A DNA stretch of 64,000 nt, from contig UBTY01000009.1 of assembly GCA_900468535.1 (NCBI GenBank), positions 248,001 through 312,000 of the forward strand. The letters are read 5' to 3'. Shown one piece after another: positions 54,363 through 63,654 of this stretch. The notes beneath the pieces are model-generated. The model had not been told where the DNA came from. It was given only the letters and a program-made list of their open reading frames with translations, and made no database searches. How positions within the stretch are numbered: the first letter of the stretch is position 1; each line of letters opens with the position of its first letter. The position numbers and the translations under genes are program-made. Source of the DNA: Hyphomicrobiales bacterium (GTDB taxonomy: Bacteria; Pseudomonadota; Alphaproteobacteria; Rhizobiales; Rhizobiaceae).

Positions 54363-56042
54363 ATGAGGACGAACGATAGTAGCGGCGCTGCGCCGGCCGC
54401 CTGGCTGGCGATCGCGGGGTTGACCGTTATCGTCGGCGTTCCATTCATCGCCGTTGTGCTTCAGGGCATCTTTCCCAACCTCGGACAGGGCTCGTTCGCG
54501 GGCCCTTTCTCCTCGCTTGTTGCGACGCTTTTCGATAGTGCGCTTGTCGGCATGGCCGGGAACACCATTCTGCTCGGCAGCTGCGTGGTGCTGGCCTCGG
54601 CGCTGGTGGCGGTGCCGCTCGGCGTGTTTCGGGCGCTCTATCGCATCCCGCTCGCGCCGCTCTGGGACGTGCTGCTGCTCGTTCCGTTCATGATCCCGCC
54701 TTACATCGCCACACTTGGCTGGATCATGACCCTGCAACCGCGCGGCTATCTTCAGCAGATCGCGGGATTCAACCTCGCAGCCTTTCTCTTTTCGTTGTTC
54801 GGCATGACCATGGTCATGGCCTTCAATACCTTTCCGGTTGTGTATTTTGCCGTATCGCGCACGGTCGAGGCGGTCGGTGCGCGCTATGCGGATGTCGGCC
54901 GGGTCTTTGGCGCGTCGCCGGCGCGGGCCTTCTTTCGGATCACGCTACCACTGTCGGCGCCCGGGCTCGTTGCCAGCCTGATGCTGGTGTTTGCCGCAGC
55001 GATCGAGGAGTACGGCACGCCGGCAGCGCTCGGTCGTCGCGCCGGCTTCCAAGTGCTGGTCACCGGTATCGACCTGCGGATCTCGGATTGGCCGATCGAT
55101 CTGCCGGGGGCCGCGATCCTGTCGATCCTGCTTGTCGTCATGTCGCTGCTGACCTTCCTGCTGCAGCGATGGATCCTCGCCCGGCGGTCCTACCAGACGG
55201 TCGGCGGCAAGCCTGCTGCCAAGGACAAGCGGCCGCTTGGCGCGATGAAGGTTCCCGTGATGATCGCCTTCGCCGTCGTCGCGTTCCTGGCGACGGGCGT
55301 ACCGTTGCTCTCGATCCTGTTCACCGCACTGTCGCGCACGATCTCGGGTGGTCTGGCGCTCGACAACATCAGCGCCGAGAACTTCCTGTCCGTCTTCAAC
55401 AATAGCGCCGGTGCGCTGGGGGCGCTTCTCAACAGCTTCTCGCTCGGCATCGGTACGGCGTTGATTACCGGCCTCATCGGCGTGCTGGCCGCCTATACGG
55501 TGGTCAAGACGAAGATCCGCGGGCGCGTGGCGATCGACACGATGACGATCCTGCCGAATGCGTTGCCGGGCATCGTCGTTGCCGTCGGGCTGATCCTTGC
55601 CTGGAACATGCCCTGGCTGCCGGCGACCCCCTACAACACGGCATTTATCCTGCTTCTCGCCTATTGCTGCATCCTGCTGCCGCAGCCGGTTCGTTACACG
55701 ACGGCGGCATTCCAGCAGATCGGAGACAGCCTGGAAGCCGCGGCTCGGGTCTTTGGTGCAAGCGGAGTGACTGCGTTCCGCCGCATCCTCCTGCCGCTCG
55801 TCTTTCCGAGCCTCGCTTCCGCAATGCTGTTGGTCTTTGCGCTTGCGTCGCGCGAACTGGTGGCTTCGGTCGTCGTCGCACCTGTCGGCATGCAGACGAT
55901 CGCCACTTTCATCTGGCGGCAGTTCGAGCAGGGGTCGATCGGCCTCGGCATGGCGATGGCCTTCATCGCCATCCTCATCACGACGCTTTTGCCGCTTCTG
56001 CTGCTGACGCTGCTTCGCCGCAGCGGATTGGTGGCGGAATAG
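54363..56042 (+). CDS. Fused double-domain ABC permease, Fbp/Afu-like
   Basis: A 559-residue inner-membrane permease made of two BPD_transp_1 modules in one chain, as in FbpB/AfuB. About twelve hydrophobic helices are visible. The two ATPase contact loops are YADVGRVFGASPARAFFRITLPLS and LEAAARVFGASGVTAFRRILLPL. It completes the ATPase-binding protein-permease operon and is followed after 129 bp by phoD. Confidence 0.92.
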   Translation: MRTNDSSGAAPAAWLAIAGLTVIVGVPFIAVVLQGIFPNLGQGSFAGPFSSLVATLFDSALVGMAGNTILLGSCVVLASALVAVPLGVFRALYRIPLAPLWDVLLLVPFMIPPYIATLGWIMTLQPRGYLQQIAGFNLAAFLFSLFGMTMVMAFNTFPVVYFAVSRTVEAVGARYADVGRVFGASPARAFFRITLPLSAPGLVASLMLVFAAAIEEYGTPAALGRRAGFQVLVTGIDLRISDWPIDLPGAAILSILLVVMSLLTFLLQRWILARRSYQTVGGKPAAKDKRPLGAMKVPVMIAFAVVAFLATGVPLLSILFTALSRTISGGLALDNISAENFLSVFNNSAGALGALLNSFSLGIGTALITGLIGVLAAYTVVKTKIRGRVAIDTMTILPNALPGIVVAVGLILAWNMPWLPATPYNTAFILLLAYCCILLPQPVRYTTAAFQQIGDSLEAAARVFGASGVTAFRRILLPLVFPSLASAMLLVFALASRELVASVVVAPVGMQTIATFIWRQFEQGSIGLGMAMAFIAILITTLLPLLLLTLLRRSGLVAE

Positions 56043-56061
56043 AGCCTCGCCGGTGGAGCTC

Positions 56062-56101
56062 TCGTAACAAAACTGTCGCTGAAGTTTCGAAAAACGGTCA
56101 T
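56062..56101 (+). promoter_or_regulatory. Pho-box-like array upstream of phoD
   Basis: Half-sites at 11-bp period with A-rich 4-bp spacers: TCGTAAC (62-68), CTGTCGC (73-79), GTTTCGA (84-90) and CGGTCAT (95-101). The last and the second fit CTGTCAT best. This lies 70-110 bp before the phosphatase start codon. Confidence 0.45.
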
Positions 56102-56171
56102 GCCGCCTTCAAGCGAATGACATGACAGCCGCCATAGGTTCGGCCCTCCCGTTAGCCGGATAGACCTTGGC

Positions 56172-57749
56172 ATGAGATTGACTGAAACGACCCGCCGACG
56201 CTTCCTTTCATCCATGAGCGCTGTTGGCGGATTTGCACTGGCGGGGCTGGCGATGCCCTACTACGCACGCGGCTCGTCCAGTCGCCCAGTCTTTACTGCG
56301 GGCGTGCAATCCGGCGATGTCGATGCGAATTCGGGTGTGGTCTGGGCGCAGGTGAACCGGCCGGCACGGCTCTATGTCGAATATTCGACGAGCGACCGGT
56401 TCGCCAATGCGGTGCGCGTCGCGCCCATTGACGTGACGCCGGATACCAATCTGGCGGGAAAGCTGCTGCTCCAGAATCTCCCGGATGATCAGGAGATATT
56501 CTATCGCTTCCGCGCGGCCGACCTGCAGGACGTGAACGACCTGTCGGAGCCGATCCATGGACAGTTTCGCACGGCGCCGGCGGGTAAACGCAACATCCGT
56601 TTTGCGTGGTCCGGGGATACGGCCGGCCAGGGCTGGGGCATCGACGACGAGGGGATGCGCACCTATTCGACGATCGCCTACCACCGGCCGGATTTCATGA
56701 TCCACTCCGGCGATACCATCTACGCGGACAATCCCATTGCCGACGAGGTCCGGCTGCGGGACGGCGGCATCTGGAAGAACCGCATCGTCACAGAAGCAAA
56801 GCGCGACATTGCGCAGACGCTCGACCAGTTTCGCGGCCAGTGGGCCTATAATCTGCTCGACGACCATGTGAAGGCGTTCAATGCGGTCTGTCCGGTGTTC
56901 TATCAATGGGACGATCATGAGGTCCTGAACAACTGGTCGCCCTCGACCGACCTCCGCGATGACGATCGCTACAAGGAAAAATCGATCGCCACGCTTGCGG
57001 CTCGCGCCAGTCGCGCTTTCCACGAGATGACGCCGATCCGCTACGTGGCCGATGAGCCTGGTCGCATCTACCGGAAGGTGTCTTACGGTCCGCTGCTCGA
57101 CATCTTCTTCATCGACCTGCGCTCCTATCGTGGCCCGAACAGTCATGGGCTGGATGTCGAACCAACGCAGGAGTGTCGGCTTCTGGGCGAGCGGCAGGTG
57201 GCGTGGCTGAAGCGGGAGCTGGTGCGCTCGACGGCGACCTGGAAGGTCATCGCCTGCGATCTGCCGATCGGGTTGGTGATCTGGGACGACTACGGCCATA
57301 GAACAGGCAGCGAGTCGATCTCCAACGGTGACAATGGCGCCCCGCGCGGTCGCGAGCTTGAGTTCGCCGATCTGCTGCGCTTCATCCGCGATGCCGGCAT
57401 AGCGAACATGATCTGGCTGACAGCCGACGTGCACTATACGGCTGCGCACTACTACGATCCTGGCAAGGCCAAGTTCCGCGAGTTCCTGCCCTTCTGGGAG
57501 TTCGTGGCGGGTCCGTTGCATTCCGGAACCTATGGTCCGCAGGAGCTCGACATGACGTTCGGGCCGCAGGTGAAGTTCATGAAAGCCGCACCCGGCGGTG
57601 CGGAGCAGAACCTGCCACCATCAGCCGGCATGCAGTTCTTCGGGCTTGTCGACATCGACGGGCAGACTGAGCAACTGACCGTGAGGCTGATGGATCGCAA
57701 CGATACCGAGCTGTGGCGGACGACGCTCGATCCGCAGATATCGAGTTGA
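56172..57749 (+). CDS. phoD: PhoD-family alkaline phosphatase/phosphodiesterase (Tat-exported)
   Basis: A 525-residue secreted metallophosphatase. A twin-arginine signal (T7-RRRFL) leads, then the PhoD N-terminal fibronectin-like domain (FTAGVQSGDVDANSGVVWAQ). The metallophosphatase domain carries WSGDTAG, HSGDTIYAD, WDDHEVLNNW and LTADVHYTAAHYYD, the expected Fe/Ca ligands. Such enzymes release phosphate from esters and are usually in the Pho regulon, consistent with the upstream repeats. Confidence 0.93.
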   Translation: MRLTETTRRRFLSSMSAVGGFALAGLAMPYYARGSSSRPVFTAGVQSGDVDANSGVVWAQVNRPARLYVEYSTSDRFANAVRVAPIDVTPDTNLAGKLLLQNLPDDQEIFYRFRAADLQDVNDLSEPIHGQFRTAPAGKRNIRFAWSGDTAGQGWGIDDEGMRTYSTIAYHRPDFMIHSGDTIYADNPIADEVRLRDGGIWKNRIVTEAKRDIAQTLDQFRGQWAYNLLDDHVKAFNAVCPVFYQWDDHEVLNNWSPSTDLRDDDRYKEKSIATLAARASRAFHEMTPIRYVADEPGRIYRKVSYGPLLDIFFIDLRSYRGPNSHGLDVEPTQECRLLGERQVAWLKRELVRSTATWKVIACDLPIGLVIWDDYGHRTGSESISNGDNGAPRGRELEFADLLRFIRDAGIANMIWLTADVHYTAAHYYDPGKAKFREFLPFWEFVAGPLHSGTYGPQELDMTFGPQVKFMKAAPGGAEQNLPPSAGMQFFGLVDIDGQTEQLTVRLMDRNDTELWRTTLDPQISS

Positions 57750-57875
57750 TCTCCATGCATGGCAGGCAATCCGGCTTTCCCCCCTTTCGCAAAAGCGAAA
57801 AACACTGTATGAGCCGCCCAAATGAAATTGGCGCCTTCTCCCAGCGCGGCGCCCCAGCCTCAGAGATTTAGACAT

Positions 57876-59693
57876 ATGGCACTTCGCAACATCGCGATTA
57901 TCGCGCACGTTGACCATGGCAAGACGACACTGGTTGACGAACTCCTGAAACAGTCCGGTTCGTTCCGCGAGAACCAGCGCGTTGCAGAACGCGTCATGGA
58001 CTCCAACGACCTGGAAAAGGAACGCGGCATCACGATCCTTGCCAAGGCGACCTCGGTCGAGTGGAAGGGTGTTCGCATCAACATCGTCGACACCCCCGGC
58101 CACGCCGACTTCGGCGGTGAAGTCGAGCGTATCCTGTCGATGGTGGATGGCGCGATCGTTCTGGTCGACTCGTCGGAAGGCCCGATGCCACAGACGAAGT
58201 TCGTCGTCTCCAAGGCGCTGAAGGTCGGCCTCCGTCCGATCGTCGCGATCAACAAGATCGACCGTCCCGACGGCCGCCACGAAGAAGTCATCAACGAAGT
58301 GTTCGACCTCTTCGCCAGCCTTGATGCGACCGACGAGCAGCTCGACTTCCCGATCCTCTACGGTTCGGGTCGCGATGGCTGGATGAACGTCAACCCTGAA
58401 GGCCCGAAGGACCAGGGTCTCGCCCCGCTGCTCGACCTCGTGCTCAAGCACGTTCCGGAGCCGAAGGTTGCCGAAGGCCCGTTCACGATGATCGGCACCA
58501 TTCTGGAAGCCAATAACTTCCTCGGCCGTATCATCACCGGCCGTATCAATTCCGGTTCGATCAAGCCGAACCAGGCCGTCAAGGTCCTCGCCCAGGACGG
58601 CAAGACGATCGAAACCGGCCGTATCTCCAAGATCCTCGCGTTCCGCGGCATCGAGCGGACCTCGATCGAAGAAGCGCATGCAGGCGACATCGTCGCGATC
58701 GCCGGCCTTTCCAAGGGCACGGTTGCCGATACCTTCTGTGATCCTGCTGTCACCGAAGCGCTGACCGCGCAGCCGATCGATCCGCCGACCGTTACCATGT
58801 CGTTCATCGTCAACGACAGCCCGCTCGCCGGCACAGAAGGCGACAAGGTTACCTCGCGCGTCATCCGCGACCGTCTGTTCAAGGAAGCCGAAGGCAACGT
58901 CGCGCTGAAGATCGAAGAAGCCGAAGGCAAGGATTCGTTCTACGTATCCGGCCGCGGCGAATTGCAGCTCGCCGTTCTGATCGAAACCATGCGCCGCGAA
59001 GGCTTCGAGCTCGCCGTGTCGCGTCCGCGCGTCGTCATGCACAAGGATGACAGCGGCAACACGATGGAGCCGATCGAAGAAGTCGTCATCGACGTCGACG
59101 AAGAGCATTCCGGCGTCGTCGTGCAGAAGATGTCCGAGCGCAAGGCTGAAATGACCGAGCTTCGTCCTTCGGGCGGCAACCGCGTTCGCCTGGTGTTCAA
59201 TGCACCGACCCGCGGCCTGATCGGCTACCAGTCGGAACTCTTGACCGACACGCGCGGTACCGCCGTGATGAACCGCCTGTTCAAGGACTACCAGCCCTTC
59301 AAGGGCGAAATCGGTGGCCGTACGAATGGCGTTCTGCTTGCCAATGCTCCGGGCGAAGCCGTTGCCTACGCCATGTTCAACCTTGAAGATCGCGGCCCGA
59401 TGATGATCGAGCCCGGCGAAAAGGTCTACATGGGCATGATCATCGGCATCCACTCGCGCGACAACGACCTCGAGGTCAACGTCCTCAAGGGCAAGCAGCT
59501 GACCAACATCCGCGCCGCCGGCAAGGACGAAGCTGTCAAGCTGACGCCGCCGATCCGCATGACGCTCGACCGCGCTCTCTCCTGGATCCAGGACGACGAG
59601 CTGATGGAAGTGACGCCGAAGTCGATCCGTCTGCGCAAGATGTATCTCGACGCCAACGACCGCAAGCGCTTCGCCAAGGCGAAGACTGCCTGA
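57876..59693 (+). CDS. typA: Ribosome-associated GTPase TypA/BipA
   Basis: A 605-residue translational GTPase related to EF-G, needed for growth at low temperature and for ribosome assembly. All G motifs are canonical: [30 protein letters not shown] and NKIDR. The start at 57876 ([15 protein letters not shown]) matches the family; a longer frame to 57822 is unlikely. It is monocistronic with a strong terminator. The intact motifs contrast with the EF-G-like protein at 15.6 kb. Confidence 0.97.
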   Translation: MALRNIAIIAHVDHGKTTLVDELLKQSGSFRENQRVAERVMDSNDLEKERGITILAKATSVEWKGVRINIVDTPGHADFGGEVERILSMVDGAIVLVDSSEGPMPQTKFVVSKALKVGLRPIVAINKIDRPDGRHEEVINEVFDLFASLDATDEQLDFPILYGSGRDGWMNVNPEGPKDQGLAPLLDLVLKHVPEPKVAEGPFTMIGTILEANNFLGRIITGRINSGSIKPNQAVKVLAQDGKTIETGRISKILAFRGIERTSIEEAHAGDIVAIAGLSKGTVADTFCDPAVTEALTAQPIDPPTVTMSFIVNDSPLAGTEGDKVTSRVIRDRLFKEAEGNVALKIEEAEGKDSFYVSGRGELQLAVLIETMRREGFELAVSRPRVVMHKDDSGNTMEPIEEVVIDVDEEHSGVVVQKMSERKAEMTELRPSGGNRVRLVFNAPTRGLIGYQSELLTDTRGTAVMNRLFKDYQPFKGEIGGRTNGVLLANAPGEAVAYAMFNLEDRGPMMIEPGEKVYMGMIIGIHSRDNDLEVNVLKGKQLTNIRAAGKDEAVKLTPPIRMTLDRALSWIQDDELMEVTPKSIRLRKMYLDANDRKRFAKAKTA

Positions 59694-59719
59694 GGCGAAA
59701 CCACTTCGTAGAGACTTTG

Positions 59720-59752
59720 AAACCCCGGCCATCGCGCCGGGGTTTTTATTTT
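59720..59752 (+). terminator. Intrinsic terminator of typA
   Basis: AACCCCGGC and GCCGGGGTT arms followed by TTTATTTTG, 27 bp after the stop codon. Confidence 0.92.
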
Positions 59753-59784
59753 GTGTGCTGCGTCGAATCCTTCTTGTCGCAATA

Positions 59785-59800
59785 GTTAAAAAAGCGTTAA
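59785..59800 (-). promoter_or_regulatory. CtrA box upstream of the GNAT gene
   Basis: GTTAA-N7-TTAA, the reverse of the full CtrA consensus. A CtrA-like octamer ATGGTTAA (reverse of TTAACCAT) lies at 59861-59868, nearer the start codon, and a GAATC methylation site at 59764-59768. Confidence 0.5.
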
Positions 59801-59897
59801 ATTTCAGCTGTCGTCCACATGTTAAGTCTGTGGGCAATCGGCCTTAATGCATTGGTGCATATGGTTAATTGTCCGCAACGGGACCAGAGTACGCGTT

Positions 59898-60404
59898 ATG
59901 AAGACGTTGTCGATCGATGTTCGGCGGGCTGAGCCGCATGACTCCCGAGCTATCTCGGAGGTGCATCGGCTTGCGTGGCGTCACACCTATGCCGGTATCA
60001 TTCCGCATCGCGCGTTGACGCAAATGATCGAGCGCCGTGGTGAAAACTGGTGGCGCAAGGCAACGCGCGGGCCTGCAACGCTGCTCGTTCTTGATGTTGC
60101 CGGTACTGTCGCCGGTTATGCGACGCTGGGGCTCAACCGCGCACGGGCGTTGCCGCAGGAAGGCGAGATCTACGAACTCTATCTTCGCCCGGAATATCAA
60201 GGCATTGGCCTTGGAAACATGCTTTTCGGCGAAGCCCGCAGGCTGCTGACCTCGCTTGGATGCAAGGGGCTGGTCGTCTGGTGTCTGGAAGAGAACGAGC
60301 GTGGCGCGGATTTCTATCGTGGCCATGGCGGCGTTGACTACTGTGAGGGTATCGAATCCTTTGATCAGAAGCAGCTGAAGAAGATCGGCTTCATCTGGAA
60401 CTGA
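59898..60404 (+). CDS. GNAT-family N-acetyltransferase
   Basis: A 168-residue acetyltransferase. The acetyl-CoA segment is LYLRPEYQGIGLGNMLFGEARRLL, preceded by GYATLGLNRARALPQEGEIYEL. The N-terminal ISEVHRLAWRHTYAGIIP is typical of the family. Start at 59898; a longer frame to 59847 lacks support. The 148-bp upstream region between the typA terminator and the start is unusually rich in TTAA and holds CtrA-type sites. Substrate unknown. Confidence 0.9.
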   Translation: MKTLSIDVRRAEPHDSRAISEVHRLAWRHTYAGIIPHRALTQMIERRGENWWRKATRGPATLLVLDVAGTVAGYATLGLNRARALPQEGEIYELYLRPEYQGIGLGNMLFGEARRLLTSLGCKGLVVWCLEENERGADFYRGHGGVDYCEGIESFDQKQLKKIGFIWN

Positions 60405-60544
60405 CCCTGCAAAAGCGGGTTTTGTCCGATGCTATCTGCCGCCGCTGAAATTGCCTTCCCCCGAACTTCGCCTACAATGCCGTGTTGCGTCGCGGCATGA
60501 AACCGATTATTTGGCTGCGAGCAATCACCTCGCGGGAGTATCGT

Positions 60545-61081
60545 ATGCGCATTGACGCCGTTTCCATTGGCAAGAATCCACCTGAGGACGTCAACGTCAT
60601 CGTTGAAGTGCCCGTCGGTGGCCACCCGATCAAGTACGAGATGGACAAGGAAGCCGGCACGCTCGTCGTCGACCGCTTTCTCTACACGCCGATGACCTAT
60701 CCGGGTAACTACGGCTTCGTTCCGCACACGCTTTCGGAAGACGGCGACCCGATCGACGTTCTGATCGCCAGCACCCGTCCGCTGGTTCCCGGCTGCGTCA
60801 TCAACGTGCGCCCGATCGGCGTGCTGAAGATGGAAGACAATTCGGGCAAGGACGAGAAGATCATTGCCGTGCCGTCGCCGAAGCTGACGATGCGCTACGA
60901 CAAGGTCAAGGACTATACCGACATGCCTGAGATCACACTCAAGCAGATCGAGCACTTCTTCGAGCACTACAAGGATCTGGAACCCGGCAAGTGGGTGAAG
61001 ATCTACGGCTGGGGCGATGCCAAGGAAGCTGGTCAGCTTATCCTCGAAGCCATCGAGCGTGCCAAGAAAGAAAAGGCCTGA
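60545..61081 (+). CDS. ppa: Inorganic pyrophosphatase
   Basis: A 178-residue family I soluble pyrophosphatase that pulls biosynthetic reactions forward by hydrolysing pyrophosphate. The metal-binding motif is [10 protein letters not shown], and the active site also uses KYEMDKEAG and [14 protein letters not shown] lies before the ATG at 60545. A strong bidirectional terminator follows. Confidence 0.97.
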   Translation: MRIDAVSIGKNPPEDVNVIVEVPVGGHPIKYEMDKEAGTLVVDRFLYTPMTYPGNYGFVPHTLSEDGDPIDVLIASTRPLVPGCVINVRPIGVLKMEDNSGKDEKIIAVPSPKLTMRYDKVKDYTDMPEITLKQIEHFFEHYKDLEPGKWVKIYGWGDAKEAGQLILEAIERAKKEKA

Positions 61082-61110
61082 TCGGCCGGATCTGAAATAC
61101 CGAGTTTTTG

Positions 61111-61150
61111 AAAAACCCTCCGGGTCGTCACCGATCCGGAGGGTTTTTCT
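61111..61150. terminator. Bidirectional terminator between ppa and the YggT gene
   Basis: Perfect 13-base arms from AAAAACCCTCCGG to CCGGAGGGTTTTT around a 12-base loop; the A- and T-tracts serve both strands. Confidence 0.93.
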
Positions 61151-61204
61151 TATGCGGTTGTGGGATGCAATTCGGGGCGCACGTCAACTGCGTGCGCGCC
61201 AGAC

Positions 61205-61495
61205 TCAAGCCACCAACGGGAAAATGGTGTTCCACATCAGCGAACGGATGAAGAAGATGATCAGCAACAGGATGATCGGCGAAATGTCGATGCCGCCGAG
61301 ATTGGGCAGCACGCGCCGGATCGGTCGAAGCACCGGTTCGGTGACGTTGTAGAGGAACATCCCGACCGAGTTGACGAACTGGTTGCTGGAATTGATGACG
61401 TTGAATGCATAGAGCCAAGAGAAAATAGCGCTGGCAATCAGCACCCAGGTGTAAAGATTCAAAGCCAAATCAATGGTTTGAAAAAGGGCAATCAT
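61205..61495 (-). CDS. YggT family membrane protein
   Basis: A 96-residue protein with two hydrophobic helices. Signature segments are [27 protein letters not shown] and [31 protein letters not shown]. The family is linked to division and osmotic tolerance; function is not defined. Monocistronic. Confidence 0.9.
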   Translation of the reverse strand: MIALFQTIDLALNLYTWVLIASAIFSWLYAFNVINSSNQFVNSVGMFLYNVTEPVLRPIRRVLPNLGGIDISPIILLLIIFFIRSLMWNTIFPLVA

Positions 61496-61631
61496 CGCGG
61501 TCTCCAGTTCTTAGTTGACAGACATGTAGACATTGGCGACTAAACGAGCAAGAGCCGTGTCAAAACGCGCTGTAAATCATGTTTAACGGGCCTCCTGCGA
61601 GCGGTTGTCGGCCCTGTTTCTTGGAACGCCG

Positions 61632-62876
61632 ATGTCCTTTGCAGCTACCGGAGACCGCTTTGCCGCTTTCCGGCATTCGTCCTACACCCGATTTTTTTTC
61701 GCGCGGTTCCTGCTGTCCTTCTCGCAACAGATCGTCAGCGTCGCTGTTGGCTGGCAGATGTACGACCAGACGCGGAGTGCGATCTATCTCGGCCTGATCG
61801 GTCTTGTGCAGTTCCTGCCGTCGCTCGTACTCATTCTCGTAACGGGTTCCGTTGCCGATCGGCATAACCGGCGGGCGATCGCGGCTGTGTGTTCTCTCGT
61901 CAGCGCGCTCTGCACGCTGGCCCTACTGTTGATGACGGTGACCGGCACCTTCTCTCCTATTCCTGTCTTCGCGGTGCTGCTTGTCTTCGGCATCGAGCGC
62001 GCCTTCATGTCGCCGGCTATTCAGTCCCTGGCACCAAACCTCGTTCCGCCGGAGGATTTGTCGAACGCGATCGCCTGGAATTCGTCTTCCTGGCAGCTGG
62101 CGGCGATTACGGGCCCCGTGCTTGGCGGTCTGCTTTATGGCGTCAATCCGCATACTGCCTATACCGTCGCCGTGGTGTTTGCCGGCCTCGGCGCGATCCT
62201 GCTTTTCATGATCCCGAAGCCGGCGCAGAAGACCACCGGCGAGGCGAAGAGCTGGGATATGATCCTTGGCGGTTTCCGCTTCATCAAGGCCGAGAAGGTC
62301 GTCCTCGGGGCTATCTCGCTCGATCTCTTTGCCGTGTTGCTGGGCGGTGCAACGGCGCTGATGCCGATCTACGCACGCGACATTCTTACGCTTGGCCCCT
62401 GGGGCCTCGGTCTGCTTCGTTCCGCGCCCGGTGTCGGCGCGATCGCAATGGCGCTGTTCCTTGCCGCCTACCCGCTGAAGCATCGCGCGGGCATCTACAT
62501 GTTCATCGGTGTTGCCCTGTTCGGCCTCGGCACCATCGTTTTCGGTTTCTCGACCAATACCGAGGTGTCGATCGTCGCATTGGCCTTGATGGGTGCTGCC
62601 GACATGGTCTCGGTCTATGTCCGCGAAAGCCTGATTGCGCTCTGGACGCCGGACCAGCTGCGTGGGCGGGTGAATGCCGTCAACATGGTGTTCGTGGGCG
62701 CTTCCAATGAACTTGGCGAGTTTCGTGCGGGCACGATGGCGTCCGTGTTCGGCGCCGTGCCTGCCGTCATTGTCGGTGGTATCGGCACGCTTGCCGTTGC
62801 GGCGATCTGGGCGACCAGTTTCCCGCAGCTTCGCAAAATCGATACCCTGGATGCGCCTTCACGCGAACATGCCTGA
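61632..62876 (+). CDS. MFS transporter, EntS-like
   Basis: A 414-residue transporter with about 12 hydrophobic segments. The first helix starts FRHSSYTRFFFARFLLSFSQQIVSVAVGWQMYD, and GSVADRHNRRAI is motif A. This layout is shared with EntS-type exporters (MFS_3). I start it at the ATG at 61632; a TTG at 61605 is an alternative. No siderophore genes adjoin it, so the substrate is open. Confidence 0.88.
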   Translation: MSFAATGDRFAAFRHSSYTRFFFARFLLSFSQQIVSVAVGWQMYDQTRSAIYLGLIGLVQFLPSLVLILVTGSVADRHNRRAIAAVCSLVSALCTLALLLMTVTGTFSPIPVFAVLLVFGIERAFMSPAIQSLAPNLVPPEDLSNAIAWNSSSWQLAAITGPVLGGLLYGVNPHTAYTVAVVFAGLGAILLFMIPKPAQKTTGEAKSWDMILGGFRFIKAEKVVLGAISLDLFAVLLGGATALMPIYARDILTLGPWGLGLLRSAPGVGAIAMALFLAAYPLKHRAGIYMFIGVALFGLGTIVFGFSTNTEVSIVALALMGAADMVSVYVRESLIALWTPDQLRGRVNAVNMVFVGASNELGEFRAGTMASVFGAVPAVIVGGIGTLAVAAIWATSFPQLRKIDTLDAPSREHA

Positions 62877-62892
62877 TCCAAACAGGCCGAGC

Positions 62893-63654
62893 CTAACCGG
62901 GAAGCGCGATCCTGGTCTCCGTCGCAGCCTTTGCAGAATGGCCGGTAAAGACAATATCGAGAAACTCGTTGAGCCATGACCGGAGTGGTGCATCGAACAA
63001 CATGCGCCCTTCCAGATGTTCGCGTCCCTGCTGGGCGTTCGGCAGGATGAAGCGGTGGGCGCCATGAACCACCCAGCGATGCATCATCGCCCGCGTCAGT
63101 TCCGCATGAAACTGCAGGCCCCAGGCGTGGCCGTTGTAGCGAAAGGCCTGGTTGGGATAGGCATCGCCCTCCGCCAGCAGCTCGGCGCCACGTGGCAGGT
63201 CGAAGCCCTCACGATGGAAATGATAGACCATCTTCGGCCAGTGCATCAGCCGCCGGCCCTTCTCGGTCGCATGAAGGGGATACCAGCCGATCTCCGTCGA
63301 ACCATCCGGGTTTGACTGCACCTTGCCGCCGAGCTGGCGAACCAGCATCTGTGCTCCCAGACAAATACCGAGCAGTGGCCGCTTTTCTCGGAGCGGCACA
63401 TCCAGCCAGTTGATTTCGGCCTTCACGAACTCGTCGGGGTCGTTCGCACTCATCGGGCCGCCAAAGACGACAGCGCCGGCGTAATCCGAAAGGGTCGATG
63501 GCAACTTGTCGCCGAGGACCGGACGGCGGATATCGAGACGATATCCCTTCTCGACCAGAAGCTGGCCGACACGTCCGGGACTGGACCGCTCCTGATGCAG
63601 CACGATGAGCACCGAGCCGCGGTCGTCCCCTTGCGCCAAAGTGTCAGTCGGCAT
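62893..63654 (-). CDS. Class I glutamine amidotransferase
   Basis: A 253-residue stand-alone glutaminase domain. The nucleophile is C98 in LLGICLGAQML and the catalytic histidine and glutamate are H183 and E185 in LQFHAEL. This resembles GMP-synthase-like amidotransferases, some of which act on gamma-glutamyl amides. It overlaps the preceding TerB-like gene by 11 bp, suggesting one operon. Confidence 0.9.
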   Translation of the reverse strand: MPTDTLAQGDDRGSVLIVLHQERSSPGRVGQLLVEKGYRLDIRRPVLGDKLPSTLSDYAGAVVFGGPMSANDPDEFVKAEINWLDVPLREKRPLLGICLGAQMLVRQLGGKVQSNPDGSTEIGWYPLHATEKGRRLMHWPKMVYHFHREGFDLPRGAELLAEGDAYPNQAFRYNGHAWGLQFHAELTRAMMHRWVVHGAHRFILPNAQQGREHLEGRMLFDAPLRSWLNEFLDIVFTGHSAKAATETRIALPG

